Below the pieces are notes generated by a model. That model worked only from the letters and a program-made list of their open reading frames with translations. It made no database searches and was not told the DNA's origin. From Ascidia mentula (taxonomy: Eukaryota; Chordata; Ascidiacea; Phlebobranchia; Ascidiidae), in NCBI GenBank assembly GCA_947561715.1, contig OX387198.1:18042001-18106000 (forward strand): 64,000 nt of DNA. The letters are read 5' to 3'. Numbering within the stretch: the stretch's first letter is position 1; each line of letters starts with the position of its first letter. Made by a program: the position numbers and the translations under genes. This document shows, piece after piece, positions 1 through 14,206 of the stretch.

Positions 1-3000
1 TTTCAGTACAAGCTTTATTATACAGTGGAAAACGCTGGTAGTCCGGTATTGCTTTTGCGGTTGCACAACGTATGTAACTATGCGATTTCAGCACTTGTCC
101 ATTTTGCAGTATATGACTTTTCGATAAAAAATATTTTTTTTCAGTACAAGCTTTATTATACAGTGGAAAACGCTGGTACTCCAGTATTGCTTTTGCGGTT
201 GCACAACGTATGTAACTATGCGATTTCAGCACTTGTCCATTTTGCAGTATATGACTTTTCGATAAAAAATATTTTTTTTCAGTACAAGCTTTATTATGCA
301 GTGGAAAACGCTGGTACTCCAGTATTGCTTTTGCGGTTGCACAACGTATGTAACTATGCGATTTCAGCACTTGTCCATTTTGCAGTATATGACTTTTCGA
401 TAAAAAATATTTTTTTTCAGTACAAGCTTTATTATACAGTGGAAAACGCTGGTACTCCAGTATTGCTTTTGCGGTTGCACAACGTATGTAACTATGCGAT
501 TTCAGCACTTGTCCATTTTGCAGTATATGACTTTTCGATAAAATATATTTTTTTTCAGTACAAGCTTTATTATACAGTGGAAAACTCTGGTACTCCAGTA
601 TTGCTTTTGCGGTTGCACAACGTATGTAACTCGGCGATTTCCGCACTTGTCCATTTTGCAGTATATGACTTTTCGTGAAAAAATATATTTTTTCAGTACA
701 AGGTTTATTATACAGTGGAAAACGCTGGTACTCCAGTATTGCTTTTGCGGTTGCACAACGTATGTAACTATGCGATTTCAGCACTTGTCCATTTTGCAGT
801 ATATGACTTTTCGATAAAAAATATTTTTTTTCAGTACAAGGTTTATTATACAGTGGAAAACGCTGGTACTCCAGTATTGCTTTTGCGGTTGCACAACGTA
901 TGTAACTATGCGATTTCAGCACTTGTCCATTTTGCAGTATATGACTTTTCGATAAAAAATATTTTTTTTCAGTACAAGCTTTATTATACAGTGGAAAACT
1001 CTGGTACTCCAGTATTGCTTTTGCGGTTGCACAACGTATGTAACTCTGCGATTTCCGCACTTGTCCATTTTGCAGTATATGACTTTTCGATAAAAAATAT
1101 TTTTTTTCAGTACAAGCTTTATTATGCAGTGGAAAACGCTGGTACTCCAGTATTGCTTTTGCGGTTGCACAACGTATGTAACTATGCGATTTCAGCACTT
1201 GTCCATTTTGCAGTATATGACTTTTCGATAAAAAATATTTTTTTTCAGTACAAGCTTTATTATACAGTGGAAAACGCTGGTACTCCAGTATTGCTTTTGC
1301 GGTTGCACAACGTATGTAACTATGCGATTTCAGCACTTGTCCATTTTGCAGTATATGACTTTTCGTGAAAAAATATTTTTTTTCAGTGCAAGCTTTATTA
1401 TACAGTGGAAAACGCTGGTACTCCTGTATTGCTTTTGCGGTTGCACAACGTATGTAACTATGCGATTTCAGCACTTGTCCATTTTGCAGTATATGACTTT
1501 TCGATAAAAAATATTTTTTTTCAGTACAAGCTTTATTATACAGTGGAAAACGCTGGTACTCCAGTATTGCTTTTGCGGTTGCACAACGTATGTAACTATG
1601 CGATTTCAGCACTTGTCCATTTTGCAGTATATGACTTTTCGATAAAAAATATTTTTTTTCAGTACAAGCTTTATTATACAGTGGAAAACGCTGGTACTCC
1701 AGTATTGCTTTTGCGGTTGCACAACGTATGTAACTATGCGATTTCAGCACTTGTCCATTTTGCAGTATATGACTTTTCGTGAAAAAATATTTTTTTTCAG
1801 TGCAAGCTTTATTATACAGTGGAAAACGCTGGTACTCCTGTATTGCTTTTGCGGTTGCACAACGTATGTAACTATGCGATTTCAGCACTTGTCCATTTTG
1901 CAGTATATGACTTTTCTTGAAAAAATATTTTTTTTCAGTACAAGCTTTATTATACAGTGGAAAACGCTGGTACTCCAGTATTGCTTTTGCGGTTGCACAA
2001 CGTATGTAACTATGCGATTTCAGCACTTGTCCATTTTGCAGTATATGACTTTTCGATAAAAAATATTTTTTTTCAGTACAAGCTTTATTATGCAGTGGAA
2101 AACGCTGGTACTCCAGTATTGCTTTTGCGGTTGCACAACGTATGTAACTATGCGATTTCAGCACTTGTCCATTTTGCAGTATATGACTTTTCGATAAAAA
2201 ATATTTTTTTTCAGTACAAGCTTTATTATACAGTGGAAAACGCTGGTACTCCAGTATTGCTTTTGCGGTTGCACAACGTATGTAACTATGCGATTTCAGC
2301 ACTTGTCCATTTTGCAGTATATGACTTTTCGTGAAAAAATATTTTTTTTCAGTGCAAGCTTTATTATAAAGTGGAAAACGCTGGTAATCCTGTATTGCTT
2401 TTGCGGTTGCACAACGTATGTAACTATGCGATTTCAGCACTTGTCCATTTTGCAGTATATGACTTTTCGTGAAAAAATATTTTTTTTCAGTACAAGCTTT
2501 ATTATACAGTGGAAAACGCTGGTACTCCAGTATTGCTTTTGCGGTTGCACAACGTATGTAACTATGCGATTTCAGCACTTGTCCATTTTGCAGTATATGA
2601 CTTTTCGTGAAAAAATATTTTTTTTCAGTACAAGCTTTATTATACAGTGGAAAACGCTGGTAGTCCGGTATTGCTTTTGCGGTTGCACAACGTATGTAAC
2701 TATGCGATTTCAGCACTTGTCCATTTTGCAGTATATGACTTTTCGATAAAAAATATTTTTTTTCAGTACAAGCTTTATTATACAGTGGAAAACGCTGGTA
2801 TTCCAGTATTGCTTTTGCGGTTGCACAACGTATGTAACTATGCGATTTCAGCACTTGTCCATTTTGCAGTATATGACTTTTCGATAAAAAATATTTTTTT
2901 TCAGTACAAGCTTTATTATGCAGTGGAAAACGCTGGTACTCCAGTATTGCTTTTGCGGTTGCACAACGTATGTAACTATGCGATTTCAGCACTTGTCCAT

Positions 3001-4012
3001 TTTGCAGTATATGACTTTTCGATAAAAAATATTTTTTTTCAGTACAAGCTTTATTATACAGTGGAAAACGCTGGTACTCCAGTATTGCTTTTGCGGTTGC
3101 ACAACGTATGTAACTATGCGATTTCAGCACTTGTCCATTTTGCAGTATATGACTTTTCGATAAAATATATTTTTTTTCAGTACAAGCTTTATTATACAGT
3201 GGAAAACTCTGGTACTCCAGTATTGCTTTTGCGGTTGCACAACGTATGTAACTCGGCGATTTCCGCACTTGTCCATTTTGCAGTATATGACTTTTCGTGA
3301 AAAAATATATTTTTTCAGTACAAGGTTTATTATACAGTGGAAAACGCTGGTACTCCAGTATTGCTTTTGCGGTTGCACAACGTATGTAACTATGCGATTT
3401 CAGCACTTGTCCATTTTGCAGTATATGACTTTTCGATAAAAAATATTTTTTTTCAGTACAAGGTTTATTATACAGTGGAAAACGCTGGTACTCCAGTATT
3501 GCTTTTGCGGTTGCACAACGTATGTAACTATGCGATTTCAGCACTTGTCCATTTTGCAGTATATGACTTTTCGATAAAAAATATTTTTTTTCAGTACAAG
3601 CTTTATTATACAGTGGAAAACTCTGGTACTCCAGTATTGCTTTTGCGGTTGCACAACGTATGTAACTCTGCGATTTCCGCACTTGTCCATTTTGCAGTAT
3701 ATGACTTTTCGATAAAAAATATTTTTTTTCAGTACAAGCTTTATTATGCAGTGGAAAACGCTGGTACTCCAGTATTGCTTTTGCGGTTGCACAACGTATG
3801 TAACTATGCGATTTCAGCACTTGTCCATTTTGCAGTATATGACTTTTCGACAAAAAATATTTTTTTTCAGTACAAGCTTTATTATACAGTGGAAAACGCT
3901 GGTACTCCAGTATTGCTTTTGCGGTTGCACAACGTATGTAACTATGCGATTTCAGCACTTGTCCATTTTGCAGTATATGACTTTTCGTGAAAAAATATTT
4001 TTTTTCAGTGCA
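1..4012 (+). repeat. Higher-order repeat, 2622-bp offset (19 monomers)
   Basis: The variant order in the first ~1390 bases recurs from 2623. Shared markers are TGGTAGTCCGG, two monomers with GAAAACTCTGG plus GTAACTCGGCG or GTAACTCTGCG with ATTTCCGCAC, TATATTTTTTCAG, and the TACAAGGTTTA variant that loses the HindIII site. The copies differ at a few bases, for example GGTACTCC versus GGTATTCC near 2800. The match ends near 1390/4012. A third related block lies around 7200-8130 with monomers lost or changed. Confidence 0.85.
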
Positions 4013-4026
4013 AGCTTTATTATACA

Positions 4027-7000
4027 GTAGAAAACGCTGGTAATCCTGTATTGCTTTTGCGGTTGCACAACGTATGTAACTATGCGATTTCAGCACTTGT
4101 CCATTTTGCAGTATATGACTTTTCGATAAAAAATATTTTTTTTCAGTACAAGCTTTATTATAAAGTGGAAAACGCTGGTACTCCAGTATTGCTTCTGCGG
4201 TTGCACAACGTATGTAACTATGCGATTTCAGCACTTGTCCATTTTGCAGTATATGACTTTTCGATAAAAAATATTTTTTTTCAGTACAAGCTTTATTATG
4301 CAGTGGAAAACGCTGGTACTCCAGTATTGCTTTTGCGGTTGCACAACGTATGTAACTATGCGATTTCAGCACTTGTCCATTTTGCAGTATATGACTTTTC
4401 ATGAAAAAATTTTTTTTTTCAGTACAAGCTTTATTATACAGTGGAAAACGCTGGTACTCCAGTATTGCTTATGCGGTTGCACAACGTATGTAACTATGCG
4501 ATTTTAGCACTTGTCCATTTTGCAGTATATGACTTTTCGACAAAAAATATTTTTTTTCAGTACAAGCTTTATTATACAGTGGAAAACACTGGCACTCCAG
4601 TATTGCTTTTGCGGTTGCACAACGTATGTAACTATGCGATTTCAGCACTTGTCCATTTTGCAGTATATGACTTTTCGTGAAAAAATATATTTTTTCAGTA
4701 CAAGCTTTATTATACAGTGGAAAACGCTGGTACTCCAGTATTGCTTTTGCGGTTGCACAACGTATGTAACTATGCGATTTCAGCACTTGTCCATTTTGCA
4801 GTATATGACTTTTCGTGAAAAAATATTTTTTTTCAGTACAAGCTTTATTATACAGTGGAAAACGCTGTTACTCCAGTATTGCTTTTGCGGTTGCACAACG
4901 TATGTAACTATGCGATTTCAGCACTTGTCCATTTTGCAGTATATGACTTTTCGATAAAAAATATTTTTTTTCAGTACAAGCTTTATTATACAGTGGAAAA
5001 CGCTGGTACTCCAGTATTGCTTTTGCGGTTGCACAACGTATGTAACTATGCGATTTCAGCACTTGTCCATTTTGCAGTATATGACTTTTCGTGAAAAAAT
5101 ATTTTTTTTCAGTACAAGCTTTATTATACAGTGGAAAACGCTGGTACTCCAGTATTGCTTTTGCGGTTGCACAACGTATGTAACTATGCGATTTCAGCAC
5201 TTGTCCATTTTGCAGTATATGACTTTTCGATAAAAAAAATTTTTTTTCAGTACAAGCTTTATTATGCAGTGGAAAACGCTGGTAGTCCGGTATTGCTTTT
5301 GCTTTTGCACAACGTATGTAACTATGCGATTTCAGCACTTGTCCATTTTGCAGTATATGACTTTTCGATAAAAAATATTTTTTTTCAGTACAAGCTTTAT
5401 TATACAGTGGAAAACGCTGGTACTCCAGTATTGCTTTTGCGGTTGCACAACGTATGTAACTATGCGATTTCAGCACTTGTCCATTTTGCAGTATATGACT
5501 TTTCGTGAAAAAATATTTTTTTTCAGTGCAAGCTTTATTATACAGTGGAAAACGCTGGTACTCCAGTATTGCTTTTGCGGTTGCACAACGTATGTAACTA
5601 TGCGATTTCAGCACTTGTCCATTTTGCAGTATATGACTTTTCTTGAAAAAATATTTTTTTTCAGTACAAGCTTTATTATACAGTGGAAAACGCTGGTACT
5701 CCAGTATTGCTTTTGCGGTTGCACAACGTATGTAACTATGCGATTTCAGCACTTGTCCATTTTGCAGTATATGACTTTTCGATAAAAAATATTTTTTTTC
5801 AATACAAGCTTTATTATGCAGTGGAAAACGCTGGTACTCCAGTATTGCTTTTGCGGTTGCACAACGTATGTAACTATGCGATTTCAGCACTTGTCCATTT
5901 TGCAGTATATGACTTTTCGACAAAAAATATTTTTTTTCAGTACAAGCTTTATTATACAGTGGAAAACGCTGGTACTCCAGTATTGCTTTTGCGGTTGCAC
6001 AACGTATGTAACTATGCGATTTCAGCACTTGTCCATTTTGCAGTATATGACTTTTCGTGAAAAAATATTTTTTTTCAGTGCAAGCTTTATTATACAGTGG
6101 AAAACGCTGGTACTCCAGTATTGCTTTTGCGGTTGCACAACGTATGTAACTATGCGATTTCAGCACTTGTCCATTTTGCAGTATATGACTTTTCGACAAA
6201 AAATATTTTTTTTCAGTACAAGCTTTATTATACAGTGGAAAACGCTGGTACTCCAGTATTGCTTTTGCGGTTGCACAACGTATGTAACTATGCGATTTCA
6301 GCACTTGTCCATTTTGCAGTATATGACTTTTCGTGAAAAAATATTTTTTTTCAGTGCAAGCTTTATTATACAGTGGAAAACGCTGGTACTCCTGTATTGC
6401 TTTTGCGGTTGCACAACGTATGTAACTATGCGATTTCAGCACTTGTCCATTTTGCAGTATATGACTTTTCTTGAAAAAATATTTTTTTTCAGTACAAGCT
6501 TTATTATACAGTGGAAAACGCTGGTACTCCAGTATTGCTTTTGCGGTTGCACAACGTATGTAACTATGCGATTTCAGCACTTGTCCATTTTGCAGTATAT
6601 GACTTTTCGATAAAAAATATTTTTTTTCAGTACAAGCTTTATTATGCAGTGGAAAACGCTGGTACTCCAGTATTGCTTTTGCGGTTGCACAACGTATGTA
6701 ACTATGCGATTTCAGCACTTGTCCATTTTGCAGTATATGACTTTTCGATAAAAAATATTTTTTTTCAGTACAAGCTTTATTATACAGTGGAAAACGCTGG
6801 TACTCCAGTATTGCTTTTGCGGTTGCACAACGTATGTAACTATGCGATTTCAGCACTTGTCCATTTTGCAGTATATGACTTTTCGTGAAAAAATATTTTT
6901 TTTCAGTGCAAGCTTTATTATAAAGTGGAAAACGCTGGTAATCCTGTATTGCTTTTGCGGTTGCACAACGTATGTAACTATGCGATTTCAGCACTTGTCC

Positions 7001-10000
7001 ATTTTGCAGTATATGACTTTTCGTGAAAAAATATTTTTTTTCAGTACAAGCTTTATTATACAGTGGAAAACGCTGGTACTCCAGTATTGCTTTTGCGGTT
7101 GCACAACGTATGTAACTATGCGATTTCAGCACTTGTCCATTTTGCAGTATATGACTTTTCGTGAAAAAATATTTTTTTTCAGTACAAGCTTTATTATACA
7201 GTGGAAAACGCTGGTAGTCCGGTATTGCTTTTGCGGTTGCACAACGTATGTAACTATGCGATTTCAGCACTTGTCCATTTTGCAGTATATGACTTTTCGA
7301 TAAAAAATATTTTTTTTCAGTACAAGCTTTATTATACAGTGGAAAACGCTGGTACTCCAGTATTGCTTTTGCGGTTGCACAACGTATGTAACTATGCGAT
7401 TTCAGCACTTGTCCATTTTGCAGTATATGACTTTTCGTGAAAAAATATATTTTTTCAGTACAAGCTTTATTATACAGTGGAAAACGCTGGTACTCCAGTA
7501 TTGCTTTTGCGGTTGCACAACGTATGTAACTCTGCGATTTCCGCACTTGTCCATTTTGCAGTATATGACTTTTCGTGAAAAAATATATTTTTTCAGTACA
7601 AGCTTTATTATACAGTGGAAAACGCTGGTACTCCAGTATTGCTTTTGCGGTTGCACAACGTATGTAACTATGCGATTTCAGCACTTGTCCATTTTGCAGT
7701 ATATTACTTTTCGATAAAAAATATTTTTTTTCAGTACAAGGTTTATTATACAGTGGAAAACGCTGGTACTCCAGTATTGCTTTTGCGGTTGCACAACGTA
7801 TGTAACTATGCGATTTCAGCACTTGTCCATTTTGCAGTATATGACTTTTCGATAAAAAATATTTTTTTTCAGTACAAGCTTTATTATACAGTGGAAAACT
7901 CTGGTACTCCAGTATTGCTTTTGCGGTTGCACAACGTATGTAACTCTGCGATTTCCGCACTTGTCCATTTTGCAGTATATGACTTTTCGATAAAAAATAT
8001 TTTTTTTCAGTACAAGCTTTATTATGCAGTGGAAAACGCTGGTACTCCAGTATTGCTTTTGCGGTTGCACAACGTATGTAACTATGCGATTTCAGCACTT
8101 GTCCATTTTGCAGTATATGACTTTTCGTGAAAAAATATTTTTTTTCAGTGCAAGCTTTATTATACAGTGGAAAACGCTGGTAATCCTGTATTGCTTTTGC
8201 GGTTGCACAACGTATGTAACTATGCGATTTCAGCACTTGTCCATTTTGCAGTATATGACTTTTCGATAAAAAATATTTTTTTTCAGTACAAGCTTTATTA
8301 TAAAGTGGAAAACGCTGGTACTCCAGTATTGCTTCTGCGGTTGCACAACGTATGTAACTATGCGATTTCAGCACTTGTCCATTTTGCAGTATATGACTTT
8401 TCGATAAAAAATATTTTTTTTCAGTACAAGCTTTATTATGCAGTGGAAAACGCTGGTACTCCAGTATTGCTTTTGCGGTTGCACAACGTATGTAACTATG
8501 CGATTTCAGCACTTGTCCATTTTGCAGTATATGACTTTTCATGAAAAAATTTTTTTTTTCAGTACAAGCTTTATTATACAGTGGAAAACGCTGGTACTCC
8601 AGTATTGCTTATGCGGTTGCACAACGTATGTAACTATGCGATTTTAGCACTTGTCCATTTTGCAGTATATGACTTTTCGACAAAAAATATTTTTTTTCAG
8701 TACAAGCTTTATTATACAGTGGAAAACACTGGCACTCCAGTATTGCTTTTGCGGTTGCACAACGTATGTAACTATGCGATTTCAGCACTTGTCCATTTTG
8801 CAGTATATGACTTTTCGTGAAAAAATATATTTTTTCAGTACAAGCTTTATTATACAGTGGAAAACGCTGGTACTCCAGTATTGCTTTTGCGGTTGCACAA
8901 CGTATGTAACTATGCGATTTCAGCACTTGTCCATTTTGCAGTATATGACTTTTCGTGAAAAAATATTTTTTTTCAGTACAAGCTTTATTATACAGTGGAA
9001 AACGCTGTTACTCCAGTATTGCTTTTGCGGTTGCACAACGTATGTAACTATGCGATTTCAGCACTTGTCCATTTTGCAGTATATGACTTTTCGATAAAAA
9101 ATATTTTTTTTCAGTACAAGCTTTATTATACAGTGGAAAACGCTGGTACTCCAGTATTGCTTTTGCGGTTGCACAACGTATGTAACTATGCGATTTCAGC
9201 ACTTGTCCATTTTGCAGTATATGACTTTTCGTGAAAAAATATTTTTTTTCAGTACAAGCTTTATTATACAGTGGAAAACGCTGGTACTCCAGTATTGCTT
9301 TTGCGGTTGCACAACGTATGTAACTATGCGATTTCAGCACTTGTCCATTTTGCAGTATATGACTTTTCGATAAAAAATATTTTTTTTCAGTACAAGCTTT
9401 ATTATGCAGTGGAAAACGCTGGTAGTCCGGTATTGCTTTTGCTTTTGCACAACGTATGTAACTATGCGATTTCAGCACTTGTCCATTTTGCAGTATATGA
9501 CTTTTCGATAAAAAATATTTTTTTTCAGTACAAGCTTTATTATACAGTGGAAAACGCTGGTACTCCAGTATTGCTTTTGCGGTTGCACAACGTATGTAAC
9601 TATGCGATTTCAGCACTTGTCCATTTTGCAGTATATGACTTTTCGTGAAAAAATATTTTTTTTCAGTGCAAGCTTTATTATACAGTGGAAAACGCTGGTA
9701 CTCCTGTATTGCTTTTGCGGTTGCACAACGTATGTAACTATGCGATTTCAGCACTTGTCCATTTTGCAGTATATGACTTTTCTTGAAAAAATATTTTTTT
9801 TCAGTGCAAGCTTTATTATACAGTGGAAAACGCTGGTACTCCAGTATTGCTTTTGCGGTTGCACAACGTATGTAACTATGCGATTTCAGCACTTGTCCAT
9901 TTTGCAGTATATGACTTTTCGATAAAAAATATTTTTTTTCAATACATGCTTTATTATGCAGTGGAAAACGCTGGTACTCCAGTATTGCTTTTGCGGTTGC

Positions 10001-10470
10001 ACAACGTATGTAACTATGCGATTTCAGCACTTGTCCATTTTGCAGTATATGACTTTTCGACAAAAAATATTTTTTTTCAGTACAAGCTTTATTATACAGT
10101 GGAAAACGCTGGTACTCCAGTATTGCTTTTGCGGTTGCACAACGTATGTAACTATGCGATTTCAGCACTTGTCCATTTTGCAGTATATGACTTTTCGTGA
10201 AAAAATATTTTTTTTCAGTGCAAGCTTTATTATACAGTGGAAAACGCTGGTACTCCAGTATTGCTTTTGCGGTTGCACAACGTATGTAACTATGCGATTT
10301 CAGCACTTGTCCATTTTGCAGTATATGACTTTTCGACAAAAAATATTTTTTTTCAGTACAAGCTTTATTATACAGTGGAAAACGCTGGTACTCCAGTATT
10401 GCTTTTGCGGTTGCACAACGTATGTAACTATGCGATTTCAGCACTTGTCCATTTTGCAGTATATGACTTT
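4027..10470 (+). repeat. Higher-order repeat, 4140-bp offset (30 monomers)
   Basis: The block from about 4027 to 6330 recurs at about 8167 to 10470 with the same rare variants in the same order. These are GCTTCTGCGG, TTTTCATGAAAAAATT, GCTTATGCGG with ATTTTAGCAC, GAAAACACTGGCACTCC, GCTGTTACTCC, GGTAGTCCGG with GCTTTTGCACAAC, and the TCGACAAAAAAT series. Just upstream the register changes to 4278 bp because the second copy lacks one monomer (the one at about 3847-3984). The copies differ at scattered bases, for example ATACAAGC versus ATACATGC near 5811/9951. Confidence 0.85.
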
Positions 10471-12707
10471 TCGATAAAAAATATTTTTTTTCAGTACAAG
10501 CTTTATTATGCAGTGGAAAACGCTGGTACTCCAGCATTGCTTTTGCGGTTGCACAACGTATGTAACTATGCGATTTCAGCACTTGTCCATTTTGCAGTAT
10601 ATGACTTTTCGTGAAAAAATATTTTTTTTCAGTGCAAGCTTTATTATACAGTGGAAAACGCTGGTACTCCTGTATTGCTTTTGCGGTTGCACAACGTATG
10701 TAACTATGCGATTTCAGCACTTGTCCATTTTGCAGTATATGACTTTTCTTGAAAAAATATTTTTTTTCAGTACAAGCTTTATTATACAGTGGAAAACGCT
10801 GGTACTCCAGTATTGCTTTTGCGGTTGCACAACGTATGTAACTATGCGATTTCAGCACTTGTCCATTTTGCAGTATATGACTTTTCGTGAAAAAATATTT
10901 TTTTTCAGTACAAGCTTTATTATGCAGTGGAAAACGCTGGTACTCCAGTATTGCTTTTGCGGTTGCACAACGTATGTAACTATGCGATTTCAGCACTTGT
11001 CCATTTTGCAGTATATGACTTTTCGTGAAAAAATATTTTTTTTCAGTACAAGCTTTATTATACAGTGGAAAACGCTGGTACTCCAGTATTGCTTTTGCGG
11101 TTGCACAACGTATGTAACTATGCGATTTCAGCACTTGTCCATTTTGCAGTATATGACTTTTCGTGAAAAAATATTTTTTTTCAGTACAAGCTTTATTATA
11201 CAGTGGAAAACGCTGGTAGTCCGGTATTGCTTTTGCGGTTGCACAACGTATGTAACTATGCGATTTCAGCACTTGTCCATTTTGCAGTATATGACTTTTC
11301 GATAAAAAATATTTTTTTTCAGTACAAGCTTTATTATACAGTGGAAAACGCTGGTACTCCAGTATTGCTTTTGCGGTTGCACAACGTATGTAACTATGCG
11401 ATTTCAGCACTTGTCCATTTTGCAGTATATGACTTTTCGAGAAAAAATATTTTTTTTCAGTGCAAGCTTTATTATACAGTGGAAAACGCTGGTACTCCTG
11501 TATTGCTTTTGCGGTTGCACAACGTATGTAACTATGCGATTTCAGCACTTGTCCATTTTGCAGTATATGACTTTTCGATAAAAAATATTTTTTTTCAGTA
11601 CAAGCTTTATTATACAGTGGAAAACGCTGGTACTCCAGTATTGCTTTTGCGGTTGCACAACGTATGTAACTATGCGATTTCAGCACTTGTCCATTTTGCA
11701 GTATATGACTTTTCGATAAAAAATATTTTTTTTCAGTACAAGCTTTATTATACAGTGGAAAACGCTGGTACTCCAGTATTGCTTTTGCGGTTGCACAACG
11801 TATGTAACTATGCGATTTCAGCACTTGTCCATTTTGCAGTATATGACTTTTCGTGAAAAAATATTTTTTTTCAGTGCAAGCTTTATTATACAGTGGAAAA
11901 CGCTGGTACTCCTGTATTGCTTTTGCGGTTGCACAATGTATGTAACTATGCGATTTCAGCACTTGTCCATTTTGCAGTATATGACTTTTCGATAAAAAAT
12001 ATTTTTTTTAAGTACAAGCTTTATTATACAGTGGAAAACGCTGGTACTCCAGTATTGCTTTTGCGGTTGCACAACGTATGTAACTATGCGATTTCAGCAC
12101 TTGTCCATTTTGCAGTATATGACTTTTCGATAAAAAATATTTTTTTTCAGTACAAGCTTTATTATGCAGTGGAAAACGCTGGTACTCCAGTATTGCTTTT
12201 GCGGTTGCACAACGTATGTAACTATGCGATTTCAGCACTTGTCCATTTTGCAGTATATGACTTTTCGATAAAAATTTTTTTTTTCAGTACAAGCTTTATT
12301 ATACAGTGGAAAACGCTGGTACTCCAGTATTGCTTTTGCGGTTGCACAACGTATGTAACTATGCGATTTCAGCACTTGTCCATTTTGCAGTATATGACTT
12401 TTCGTGAAAAAATATTTTTTTTCAGTGCAAGCTTTATTATACAGTGGAAAACGCTGGTAATCCTGTATTGCTTTTGCGGTTGCACAACGTATGTAACTAT
12501 GCGATTTCAGCACTTGTCCATTTTGCAGTATATGACTTTTCGTGAAAAAATATTTTTTTTCAGTACAAGCTTTATTATACAGTGGAAAACGCTGGTACTC
12601 CAGTATTGCTTTTGCGGTTGCACAACGTATGTAACTATGCGATTTCAGCACTTGTCCATTTTGCAGTATATGACTTTTCGTGAAAAAATATTTTTTTTCA
12701 GTACAAG

Positions 12708-14087
12708 CTTTATTATGCAGTGGAAAACGCTGGTACTCCAGTATTGCTTTTGCGGTTGCACAACGTATGTAACTATGCGATTTCAGCACTTGTCCATTTT
12801 GCAGTATATGACTTTTCGTGAAAAAATATTTTTTTTCAGTGCAAGCTTTATTATACTGTGGAAAACGCTGGTACTCCTGTATTGCTTTTGCGGTTGCACA
12901 ACGTATGTAACTATGCGATTTCAGCACTTGTCCATTTTGCAGTATATGACTTTTCGTGAAAAAATATTTTTTTTCAGTGCAAGCTTTATTATACAGTGGA
13001 AAACGCTGGTACTCCTGTATTGCTTTTGCGGTTGCACAACGTATGTAACTATGCGATTTCAGCACTTGTCCATTTTGCAGTATATGACTTTTCGATAAAA
13101 AATATTTTTTTTCAGTGCATGCTTTATTATACAGTGGAAAACGCTGGTACTCCAGTATTGCTTTTGCGGTTGCACAACGTATGTAACTATGCGATTTCAG
13201 CACTTGTCCATTTTGCAGTATATGACTTTTCGTGAAAAAATATTTTTTTTCAGTACAAGCTTTATTATACAGTGGAAAACGCTGGTACTCCAGTATTGCT
13301 TTTGCGGTTGCACAACGTATGTAACTATGCGATTTCAGCACTTGTCCATTTTGCAGTATATGACTTTTCGTGAAAAAATATTTTTTTTCAGTACAAGCTT
13401 TATTATGCAGTGGAAAACGCTGGTACTCCAGTATTGCTTTTGCGGTTGCACAACGTATGTAACTATGCGATTTCAGCACTTGTCCATTTTGCAGTATATG
13501 ACTTTTCGTGAAAAAATATTTTTTTTCAGTGCAAGCTTTATTATACTGTGGAAAACGCTGGTACTCCTGTATTGCTTTTGCGGTTGCACAACGTATGTAA
13601 CTATGCGATTTCAGCACTTGTCCATTTTGCAGTATATGACTTTTCGTGAAAAAATATTTTTTTTCAGTGCAAGCTTTATTATACAGTGGAAAACGCTGGT
13701 ACTCCTGTATTGCTTTTGCGGTTGCACAACGTATGTAACTATGCGATTTCAGCACTTGTCCATTTTGCAGTATATGACTTTTCGATAAAAAATATTTTTT
13801 TTCAGTGCATGCTTTATTATACAGTGGAAAACGCTGGTACTCCAGTATTGCTTTTGCGGTTGCACAACGTATGTAACTATGCGATTTCAGCACTTGTCCA
13901 TTTTGCAGTATATGACTTTTCGATAAAAAATATTTTTTTTCAGTACAAGCTTTATTATGCAGTGGAAAACGCTGGTACTCCAGTATTGCTTTTGCGGTTG
14001 CACAACGTATGTAACTATGCGATTTCAGCACTTGTCCATTTTGCAGTATATGACTTTTCGATAAAAAATATTTTTCTTCAGTACAAG
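12708..14087 (+). repeat. Higher-order repeat, 690-bp period (5 monomers)
   Basis: Two adjacent five-monomer units carry the same series: a TATGCAGTGG monomer, a GTGCAAGC monomer with TATACTGTGG, a GTGCAAGC monomer with CTCCTGT, a GTGCATGC monomer and a GTACAAGC monomer. The second unit ends with a TATGCAGTGG monomer in place of TATACAGTGG. This is the shortest higher-order period seen in the left array. Confidence 0.8.
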
Positions 14088-14206
14088 CTTTATTATACAG
14101 TGGAAAACGCTGGTACTCCAGTATTGCTTTTGCGGTTGCACAACGTATGTAACTATGCGATTTCAGCACTTGTCCATTTTGCAGTATATGACTTTTCGAT
14201 AAAAAA

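Noticed and set aside
1..138. CENP-B box in the monomer
   Set aside because: No stretch fits the NTTCGNNNNANNCGGGN consensus. TTTTCGATAAAA matches only the beginning, so a centromeric role cannot be claimed.
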